From Scatomorpha intestinigallinarum (GTDB lineage Bacteria > Bacillota > Clostridia > Oscillospirales > Oscillospiraceae): a DNA stretch of 13,947 bases. Positions 6,500 to 13,947 of this stretch are shown here, in pieces; the stretch's first letter is position 1, and each line of letters opens with the position of its first letter. The notes beneath the pieces were generated by a model that worked only from the letters and a program-made list of their open reading frames with translations, was not told the origin of the DNA and did not search any database. The position numbers were made by a program, and so were the translations under genes. The stretch covers positions 1-13,947 of the forward strand of contig DVHH01000068.1 in assembly GCA_018712225.1 (NCBI GenBank). The letters run 5' to 3'.

Positions 6500-7636
6500 T
6501 CATTCACGTTCCTGTTCAAGATAAAACGGCGCGCCGCAGCCTGTCAGCAGCCAGAAGCGCATGAAGCGCTCCCCCGGCGTGAGCCTCAGCTCCCGCGCAA
6601 GTTCAACGTCCGTGGAATAAACGAGGCGCACGGAGGCTATCTCCTGCCCGTCCGCGCAGGCCACAGCCCGGCCCGCGCTCTCGCCCTCAGCAATCGGCGC
6701 AAAGACGAAGGAGGGCAGCTCAAACTGCGTGGTATAGCTCTCGCCGTTTTTCACCAGCGCATAGGCTGCGCCCTCGGTCTCGGCCCCGGCCAGCATCTCC
6801 TCGCCCGAAATAACCGGGACATCGAAACTCAGGCCTGCGGGGATAACCTCTGCAAAGCTGTAATTGGCGAAGGCCCAGTCGTAGAGGGCCTTGTGGTCGT
6901 CCCAGTCGTCCGGGTCATTCAGCGTCACGCAGACGTAGCGCGCGCCGTCGCGCTCGGCGCAGGTGACCAGGGTGCGGCCCGCGGCCATGGTATAGCCGGT
7001 TTTGAGGCCAAGGCAGCCGTCGTACTCGCGCAGCAGGCGGTTATGGTTCACGTAGGTCTGCTCCCCCACCGTATGGGAGACGGCGCCCGCTATCCGGGCA
7101 AAGTCCGGGTTCTCCATGCAGTAGGCGGCGAGCTTTGCCATATCGCGTGCTGTGGAGTAATGCCCCTCCTCATCCAGGCCGTGTGGGTTTTTGAAGCTGG
7201 ATTCGGTCATGCCCAGGGCTGCGGCCTTCTCGTTCATGAGCGCGGCGAAATCCTCCAGGCTGTCCGCGACGTGCAGGGCCAGGGCAGAAGCCGCATCGTT
7301 GCCGGAGGCCAGCATGAGTCCGTAGAGCAGATCCTCGACGGTGTAGCTCTCTCCCGCCTTCAGATACATGGATGAGCCCTCTATGCCCGCGCTGCGCTCA
7401 TCCACTTCGACAAGCTCGTCGAGCGCGCAGTGCTCAAGGACGACGATGGCTGTCATTATCTTCGTCGTACTGGCTATGAGCATGTGCTCGTCGGCGTTCT
7501 TCTCATACAGCACCCGGCCGGAGTCGGCGTGCATGAGTATGGCGGACTTGGCGGAGACGCCGGGCTCGGCGTGCGCAGGCACGGCAAAGGCGGAAACGAG
7601 CGCAAGGCTCAGGAGTATACCCGTAAGTTTTCTCAA
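6500..7636 (-). CDS. D-alanyl-D-alanine carboxypeptidase (penicillin-binding protein, S11 family)
   Basis: This DacB/DacF/PBP5-like enzyme removes the terminal D-Ala of peptidoglycan pentapeptides outside the membrane. Counting from TTG 7636 (378 residues), a signal peptide runs from RK at 2-3 through the hydrophobic core to AHA near 23. The serine-peptidase triad is STTK (nucleophile S56), SGN (111-113) and KTG (212-214). A PBP5 C-terminal beta domain follows at about 265-350, with a final amphipathic-looking segment that could touch the membrane. TTG 7636 is favoured because GGGGTGGTG (7643-7651) is correctly spaced for it. GTG codons at 7648 and 7645 are in frame but lie within or against that Shine-Dalgarno. 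A long hairpin covers this start. Gene order (dac next to rluB and scpAB) recalls the B. subtilis dacB region, so a role in spore cortex is possible. Confidence 0.94.
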   Translation of the reverse strand: MRKLTGILLSLALVSAFAVPAHAEPGVSAKSAILMHADSGRVLYEKNADEHMLIASTTKIMTAIVVLEHCALDELVEVDERSAGIEGSSMYLKAGESYTVEDLLYGLMLASGNDAASALALHVADSLEDFAALMNEKAAALGMTESSFKNPHGLDEEGHYSTARDMAKLAAYCMENPDFARIAGAVSHTVGEQTYVNHNRLLREYDGCLGLKTGYTMAAGRTLVTCAERDGARYVCVTLNDPDDWDDHKALYDWAFANYSFAEVIPAGLSFDVPVISGEEMLAGAETEGAAYALVKNGESYTTQFELPSFVFAPIAEGESAGRAVACADGQEIASVRLVYSTDVELARELRLTPGERFMRFWLLTGCGAPFYLEQERE

Positions 7637-7677
7637 TAATAGCACCACCCCGTAAGTATTGGGCGGTGCTTATTATT
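7635..7677 (-). other. Long hairpin covering the carboxypeptidase start site
   Basis: On the minus strand the 17-base arm AATAATAAGCACCGCCC (7661-7677) pairs with the 16-base arm GGGTGGTGCTATTATT (7635-7650), with one bulged A and one G-U pair, around a 10-base loop. The right arm holds nearly all of the Shine-Dalgarno, two GTG codons and the first two bases of the preferred TTG start. No run of T follows, only the weak ATTATT at the foot of the stem. It could block translation, act as a weak terminator between gerW and dac, or protect an mRNA end. Confidence 0.7.
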
Positions 7678-7694
7678 GACTGTGCTGCCGCTCT

Positions 7695-8084
7695 TTATCC
7701 CTCGGCGGCAGCGTCCGCTTTCTTGTCGCGGAGCTGCTCGGCCTTGTCCATGAGCTGAGGGATGAGGTCCACAATGCGGTCAAACGTGTTGGCCGCAGGC
7801 GGCTGGATGTTCAGCATATTCACGATGCCGTTGCGTATAACGAGGAAGCCGATGGGCTCTATCCTCACCGCCGCGCCGCTGCCTCCGGCGAAGCCGCTGC
7901 GCTGCTTGACGAGGTCGCCGCCGCCTCCGCCAAAGCCGAAGCTGACGCGAGAGACCGGCACGAGAGTGACCCCGTCCGGCGTCGTTACCGGGTCGCCTAC
8001 TATGGTGTTGACGTCCACCATTTCCTTGATTTTAGCCATGCTGGTTTGCAGGAATTCCGCCATTGGGGTCTGAGCCTGGTCCAT
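7695..8084 (-). CDS. gerW: GerW-family sporulation protein (YtfJ)
   Basis: This 129-residue GerW/YtfJ-family protein matches the family in length. Its signature runs from MVDVNTIVGDPVTTPDGVTLVPVSRVSFGFGGGGGD (22-57), with a glycine-rich centre (50-56 and 66-70) and a conserved second half around VRIEPIGFLVIRNG (73-86). The B. subtilis homologue is made in the forespore and is needed for normal spore germination. The biochemical function is unknown. ATG 8084 is preceded by GGAAGG six bases upstream. The gene begins 53 bases inside the end of the DUF2953 gene. The pairing of these two genes is as in B. subtilis ytfI-ytfJ. Its presence suggests an endospore former, although family members also occur in non-sporulating Clostridia. 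Confidence 0.92.
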   Translation of the reverse strand: MDQAQTPMAEFLQTSMAKIKEMVDVNTIVGDPVTTPDGVTLVPVSRVSFGFGGGGGDLVKQRSGFAGGSGAAVRIEPIGFLVIRNGIVNMLNIQPPAANTFDRIVDLIPQLMDKAEQLRDKKADAAAEG

Positions 8085-8715
8085 TGTTTTCCTTCCTTTC
8101 TTCCTCTGCTTTGACGGCGGCGCTCTGTTTTGCCGCCCTGATTTTCAGCTTCATGAAGCCCCAGCCTGCGGCAAATACCACCGCAAGTATGCGCCCAAGG
8201 CTTATCGTCACCGTCAGCTCCGCGGCGGCGCGGGGTTCGGTGGAGTTGTAGTCCAGCGCGGTCTGGATATCCACGCTGCGTGCCTTGAATGCCTTGCCCC
8301 TCATGCTCTCGACAATGCCGAGGCCAGCATTCACGGCCCCGTAGATGACCGTCGCATCGAAGGGGTCCTCCGCGGCGACGACGAGGTGGAGCATGAAGCG
8401 ATTGACCGTCAGCTTCCTCTTGAACCTTGCCAGGGCGTCCAGGCCCAGCTTCAGGAGCTGGAGCAGCTCATCCGGGCTGGGTTTTGGACGCTTTTTCGGC
8501 GCCTTCTCGGGCTTTTCCTTGGGTTTTTTCTCTTTTTTCGGCTTTTGAGCTTTCTTTACCTTCTTCGGCTCATCAGCGCGCGGGAACAGCCGGATATTGA
8601 AGCACAGCACGCGCGCGGCCACGCTCGCCTCGCCGTCCACATACCGCGCGGACACGCCGAAGGGTATGACGAGCAGCAGCACTATGAGCGCGACTATGAC
8701 CAGAAGGACTATCAA
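8032..8715 (-). CDS. DUF2953 membrane protein (YtfI-like)
   Basis: This 227-residue protein of unknown function is assigned to DUF2953 by layout and by its place next to gerW. A strongly hydrophobic segment at 2-19 is followed by a short beta-rich part. Next comes a lysine/proline linker at 51-79 with about half its residues Lys. A conserved-looking core follows (about 84-170, including HLVVAAEDPFDATVIYGAVNAGLG), then a second hydrophobic segment (about 172-188) and a polar tail (195-227). The start is TTG in a TTGA overlap with scpB, with GTGAGG four bases upstream. The polar tail is encoded in the 53 bases shared with gerW. It probably sits in the membrane with the core outside or in the spore envelope, which is inference. 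Confidence 0.8.
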   Translation of the reverse strand: MIVLLVIVALIVLLLVIPFGVSARYVDGEASVAARVLCFNIRLFPRADEPKKVKKAQKPKKEKKPKEKPEKAPKKRPKPSPDELLQLLKLGLDALARFKRKLTVNRFMLHLVVAAEDPFDATVIYGAVNAGLGIVESMRGKAFKARSVDIQTALDYNSTEPRAAAELTVTISLGRILAVVFAAGWGFMKLKIRAAKQSAAVKAEEERKENNGPGSDPNGGIPANQHG

Positions 8716-9335
8716 GGCGCCTCACCCCCCGTCTCCTGTGCTTCCAGATCCATCACCATCTGCTCGCCCCGGCCCCGGAGCGCCTCTATGGCGCCCTGGA
8801 GCTTTTCGAGCCCGTCCGTCGAGGCCATATCCGGCAGCTTGGGCAGCTCCGAGAGCTCGGAGACTCCCATGACGCGCAGAAAAGCCTCCGTCGTCTTGTA
8901 AAGCGTAGGCCTGCCCGGGGCCTCCAGCTTGCCTGAGGGCTCTATGAGGCCCTTGTCCACCAGCGAGGAGACCGTATAGGAGCTGTCCACTCCGCGCACC
9001 TCGTCCACATAGGCCCTCGTCACGGGCTGGAAGTAGGCGATAACGGCCAGCGTCTCCAGCGCGGGCGGCGAGAGCTTTGGCGGAGCGCGGTGCTCAATGA
9101 CCCTGGCAATGGCCTTGGCATACTGCGGTGCGGAGCACATTTGCAGGCTCTTGTCCAGCCTGACGAGGCGGAAGCCCCGGCCCTCGCGCTCATACTCCTC
9201 CGCAAGCGCCTCGGCGCAGGAGTACACTTCTGCCTCCGGCACGCCCAGCACCAGGGATATCCTCCCCGCCGGCACCGGTTCGCCCGACGCAAAGATTATA
9301 GCCTCCAGCGCGGCTTTCAATTCGCGTTCATCCAT
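8712..9335 (-). CDS. scpB: Segregation and condensation protein B
   Basis: ScpB is the winged-helix kite subunit of the SMC-ScpAB condensin complex, which compacts and segregates the chromosome at the nucleoid. The chosen start gives 207 residues. The N-terminal wing begins ELKAALEAIIFASGEPVPAGRISLVLG, and the second winged-helix region holds LSPPALETLAVIAYFQPVTRAYVDEVRGVDSSYTVSSLVDKGLI and the RPTLYKTTEAFLRVMG signature. ATG 9335 is preferred over ATG 9341 because GAGG (9343-9346) lies seven bases from the first and only one base from the second. The gene follows scpA by two bases and ends in a TTGA overlap with the DUF2953 gene. Confidence 0.96.
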   Translation of the reverse strand: MDERELKAALEAIIFASGEPVPAGRISLVLGVPEAEVYSCAEALAEEYEREGRGFRLVRLDKSLQMCSAPQYAKAIARVIEHRAPPKLSPPALETLAVIAYFQPVTRAYVDEVRGVDSSYTVSSLVDKGLIEPSGKLEAPGRPTLYKTTEAFLRVMGVSELSELPKLPDMASTDGLEKLQGAIEALRGRGEQMVMDLEAQETGGEAP

Positions 9336-9337
9336 AG

Positions 9338-10123
9338 TCATTCCTCAATGGCTTCCAAAATACTCTCCGTATCGCCGCCGGCGAAGCTTAGCAGCAGCTC
9401 GCCCTCCCGCTCCTCTATGAACACGCTGCCCATGGAGCAGAGCTCCAGCACGGAGAGGAAGGTCGCCACGACCTCGGAGCGGCTGCGTCCGGCCTCGTAG
9501 AGTGAGCGGAGCGTCACAGGGCCTTTTCCTAAAATGCCGAGTATCTCACGGCTCTTGTCCCGCACGCCGTAGACGATACGCTGCGGCGCGAGCGCACGCA
9601 TCTCCGGCGGGCCGGGCAGCTTGGCGTCCGAGCGCGAAAACACCGAATACAGCGCGCGCAGCAGGTCCGCGCCCTCGTGCCGGTAGTCGTAGACCCTCGC
9701 CGCCGGGGACACCGGCTCCTGCGGCCTGGTCCAGAGCAGCAGGCCCTCGGCGGAGTAGTCCGCAAGGGTCGGCAGCACGGCCTTCACGGCCTCCCGAAAA
9801 TCCTTTGCGCGGAGTTTTTCCAGGGAGGACATGAGCTGTTCAAGCTCCGTGACCTCTTCCTCCACCGCGAGCAGCGTTTTGGTCTTGATATACAGCAGAT
9901 ACGCCGCCATCTGGACAAATTCGCTGGCTATTTCAAGGTCCATGCGCTGCATCTCGTCCAGATAGGCCAGGTACTGGTCCAGAATCTCCGAGATGCTGAT
10001 GTCTCGTATCTCTATCTTGTTTTTTTGCAGCAGCATCAGGATGAGGCTGAGGGGACCCTCGAAGTCCTGCGCCTCGTCCCGGCTCTTTACCACGCCCTCA
10101 AGGCGGAATGTCGGGTTCTCCAT
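9338..10123 (-). CDS. scpA: Segregation and condensation protein A
   Basis: ScpA is the kleisin that bridges the SMC heads and binds ScpB in the bacterial condensin. The 261-residue product shows the diagnostic N-terminal segment FEGPLSLILMLLQKNKIEIRDISISEILDQYLAYL (about 21-55), then VQMAAYLLYIKTKTLL and the C-terminal winged helix that contacts the SMC head. ATG 10123 is chosen over 10162 because AGGGGG (10130-10135) lies six bases upstream, the protein then begins like other ScpA proteins, and the overlap with the upstream protease gene disappears (13-base gap). The smc gene itself is not in the window. Confidence 0.96.
   Translation of the reverse strand: MENPTFRLEGVVKSRDEAQDFEGPLSLILMLLQKNKIEIRDISISEILDQYLAYLDEMQRMDLEIASEFVQMAAYLLYIKTKTLLAVEEEVTELEQLMSSLEKLRAKDFREAVKAVLPTLADYSAEGLLLWTRPQEPVSPAARVYDYRHEGADLLRALYSVFSRSDAKLPGPPEMRALAPQRIVYGVRDKSREILGILGKGPVTLRSLYEAGRSRSEVVATFLSVLELCSMGSVFIEEREGELLLSFAGGDTESILEAIEE
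9343..9346 (-). promoter_or_regulatory. Ribosome binding site that decides the scpB start
   Basis: GAGG lies seven bases upstream of ATG 9335 but only one base from the earlier in-frame ATG 9341. It therefore points to the later start, which leaves scpA and scpB two bases apart instead of overlapping. Confidence 0.7.
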
Positions 10124-10136
10124 CCCACGCCCCCTG

Positions 10137-10829
10137 TCAGACGAAGAGCTTTGCGAGGGCAAAGCCCCAGTCGGCGGCGGTGAAGAGCTTGCCCATGAGC
10201 CAATACGCCGCGCGGCCCAGCGGGTCGAGGTTCGTGCGGCTCAGGAGCAGGACGCCCAGCATGAGCACTATCATGCCGTAGCGCTCGTAGTACATGAGCT
10301 TTGTATAGGCCCTGTCGGACACGAAGGAGTACAGCACCTTCGAGCCGTCCAGCGGCGGGATCGGGATGACGTTGAAGATGGCCAGGGCTATGCTGAGGTA
10401 GGCGGTGATATATATCATCTCCAGGATATAGCCGCCGGTATTGCCCAGGCGTGTAAGCGGGATGAAGAGCAGCCCGTAGAAAAACAGGAACACGAAGGCG
10501 ATGAGCAGGTTTGCCAGCGGCCCCGCCGCGGCGGTTATCGCCATGCCCTTCTTTGGATTTTTGAACTTCCACATATTCACCGGCACGGGCTTGGCCCAGC
10601 CGAACTTGAGCACGACCATCATGATAAGGCCCATGATGTCTATATGCTTGAGCGGGTTCAGGGTCAGGCGCCCGGCGCGCTTTGCGGTATCGTCGCCCAG
10701 GCGGTAAGCCACGTAGCCGTGGGCCAGCTCGTGCAGGGTTATACACAAAAGCGCGGGCACGACCGAGAGCAGCAGATTCGTCAGGACGCTCCAGTCCAGC
10801 CCCCGCCAGATAGTCTGTAGAGTATGCAT
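10137..10829 (-). CDS. Site-2 protease family (M50) membrane metalloprotease
   Basis: This 230-residue polytopic protein belongs to the short YwhC-like branch of the M50 zinc proteases, which cleave substrates within the membrane. The zinc-binding HELAH motif is at 33-37 within a hydrophobic helix (about 18-38). The third metal ligand and active site are in NVIPIPPLDG (153-162, Asp161). Further hydrophobic segments lie near 96-120, 131-153 and 183-197. There is no PDZ domain, unlike RseP or RasP, so a role in sigma-factor release is not implied. Its substrate is unknown. It is the first gene after a strong promoter and is followed closely by scpA, an arrangement seen in many Firmicutes. ATG 10829 has GAGG six bases upstream. 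Confidence 0.93.
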   Translation of the reverse strand: MHTLQTIWRGLDWSVLTNLLLSVVPALLCITLHELAHGYVAYRLGDDTAKRAGRLTLNPLKHIDIMGLIMMVVLKFGWAKPVPVNMWKFKNPKKGMAITAAAGPLANLLIAFVFLFFYGLLFIPLTRLGNTGGYILEMIYITAYLSIALAIFNVIPIPPLDGSKVLYSFVSDRAYTKLMYYERYGMIVLMLGVLLLSRTNLDPLGRAAYWLMGKLFTAADWGFALAKLFV

Positions 10830-10849
10830 AGCTCACCTCACCTTCGACA

Positions 10850-10878
10850 ATTATACCAATCCTGTCGGAGAATTACAA
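10850..10878 (-). promoter_or_regulatory. Strong housekeeping promoter of the M50-scpAB operon
   Basis: The minus strand reads TTGTAA (10873-10878), a spacer of exactly 17 bases, then a perfect TATAAT (10850-10855). Transcription should begin near 10843, leaving a leader of only about 15 bases that consists mostly of the ribosome binding site for the M50 gene. The -35 hexamer lies immediately after the stem of the preceding terminator. Confidence 0.8.
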
Positions 10879-10909
10879 GAGCGGGATGGACATGCCGCCC
10901 ATCCCGCTC
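10879..10909 (-). terminator. Terminator-like hairpin after engB
   Basis: A perfect 11-bp stem GAGCGGGATGG (10879-10889 paired with 10899-10909) with a 9-base loop begins three bases after the engB stop. On the minus strand it is followed by TTGTAATTCT, a broken T-tract. It is probably a moderately efficient intrinsic terminator for the lon-engB transcript. Confidence 0.7.
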
Positions 10910-10912
10910 CGT

Positions 10913-11503
10913 TTACAGCTGCGCCATTATTTTGCCCATGAGCTCCGCTCGGCCCTCGCCCTTCTCCGCGGAGAAGGCTATGAGCGGCGTTGCCTCCGGC
11001 AGGGCAAGCGTCTCGCATATAACTTCCAGATTTGCCGCCGCGGCGGTCTTTGAGAGCTTATCGACCTTGTTCGCCGCCACGGCGAAAGGGCGGCCCGAGC
11101 CCTTGAACCATTCCGCCATGGTCAGATCGTCCGCCGTGGGCTTGTGCCGCGCGTCCACGATGAGGACGCCGAGGCTTATCTGCTCCGGCTCGGCAAAAAA
11201 GCTCTCCATGAGCCGCGCCCAGCGGTCCCGCTCCGCCTTCGCCACGGCTGCGTAGCCGTAGCCCGGCAGGTCCACGAACCAGCAGCGGCCGTCTATCTTG
11301 AAATAGTTCACGTGTATCGTCTTGCCCGGCTGTGAGCCGACGCGGGCAAAGTTCTTGCGGTTCAGGAGCCGGTTTATCACCGAGGACTTGCCGACGTTGG
11401 ATTTTCCCGCAAAGACTATGCGCGGCAGGCTGTCGCGGATGAATGCCTCGGGCGAGGCGGCGGATCTTACGAACTCCGCGCGGTTCACGTTCAGCTCCGC
11501 CAT
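10913..11503 (-). CDS. engB: Ribosome biogenesis GTP-binding protein EngB (YsxC/YihA)
   Basis: EngB is a small TRAFAC GTPase needed for assembly of the large ribosomal subunit. The 196-residue product has the G1 P-loop GKSNVGKSS (33-41), the G2 threonine in PGKT (59-62), G3 DLPG (78-81) within the family signature FVDLPGYGYA, and a G4 motif NKVD (145-148, often TKxD in this family). Length is typical. It starts with ATG one base after the lon stop, with AGGATAGGG upstream inside the end of lon. The lon-engB pair is conserved in Firmicutes (lonA-ysxC in B. subtilis). Confidence 0.97.
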   Translation of the reverse strand: MAELNVNRAEFVRSAASPEAFIRDSLPRIVFAGKSNVGKSSVINRLLNRKNFARVGSQPGKTIHVNYFKIDGRCWFVDLPGYGYAAVAKAERDRWARLMESFFAEPEQISLGVLIVDARHKPTADDLTMAEWFKGSGRPFAVAANKVDKLSKTAAAANLEVICETLALPEATPLIAFSAEKGEGRAELMGKIMAQL

Positions 11504-11504
11504 G

Positions 11505-13934
<2,430 letters not shown>

Positions 13935-13947
13935 GAAAACACTCCTT

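Noticed and set aside
6497..7375. 292-codon plus-strand frame opposite the carboxypeptidase
   Set aside because: The minus strand shows the full STTK, SGN and KTG set. The antisense frame is a composition artefact.
7635..7677. Standard intrinsic terminator after gerW
   Set aside because: The stem is strong but the following bases are GAGAAAAC on the minus strand, so the T-tract is missing. I list it as a hairpin of uncertain role.
10087..10836. 249-codon minus-strand frame overlapping the M50 protease in another frame
   Set aside because: It is rich in Arg, Pro, Gly and Ala with no hydrophobic segments, while the alternative frame carries HELAH and the NxxPxPPLDG motif in membrane helices.

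Overview
The window carries 14 protein-coding genes, all on the minus strand and packed head to tail, and transcription runs from high to low coordinates. The DNA is GC-rich, by eye about 60%. Several features point to an anaerobic Gram-positive of the class Clostridia, most likely Oscillospiraceae/Ruminococcaceae-like. These are the IspH-ribosomal protein S1 fusion, the cmk-plsC-ispH/S1 order, the lon-engB pair, the scpAB cluster with a GerW-type sporulation protein, and frequent TTG/GTG starts with strong purine-rich ribosome binding sites. The taxonomic placement is inferred from gene content and was not tested by a search.

Layout in the direction of transcription: (1) lon and engB, one base apart, end at a hairpin (10879-10909). 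(2) A near-consensus housekeeping promoter (10850-10878) starts a tightly linked run: M50 site-2 protease, scpA, scpB, a DUF2953 membrane protein (YtfI-like) and gerW/ytfJ. (3) After a 58-base gap holding a strong hairpin that buries the start site come a D-Ala-D-Ala carboxypeptidase and an RsuA/RluB-type pseudouridine synthase. (4) A 179-base AT-rich gap with a second promoter (5711-5739) leads into a MurR/RpiR regulator, a HI0933-family flavoprotein, cmk, plsC and the 717-residue IspH-S1 fusion. The run ends at a clear intrinsic terminator (18-48). No gap exceeds 300 bases. I see no RNA gene, mobile element, CRISPR array or phage remnant.

The genes are mostly core housekeeping: protein quality control (Lon), ribosome assembly and modification (EngB, RluB), chromosome condensation (ScpAB), envelope and lipid synthesis (carboxypeptidase, PlsC, IspH), nucleotide supply (Cmk) and translation (S1). 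GerW, and possibly the carboxypeptidase, tie the region to sporulation. I did not find a new defence, mobile or biosynthetic system. The best leads are regulatory. Inside the ispH-S1 fusion a strong Shine-Dalgarno and an ATG lie exactly at the domain junction, and an extended -10 promoter candidate lies upstream in an unusually AT-rich patch, so the S1 part may also be made alone. A long hairpin also covers the start site of the carboxypeptidase gene.
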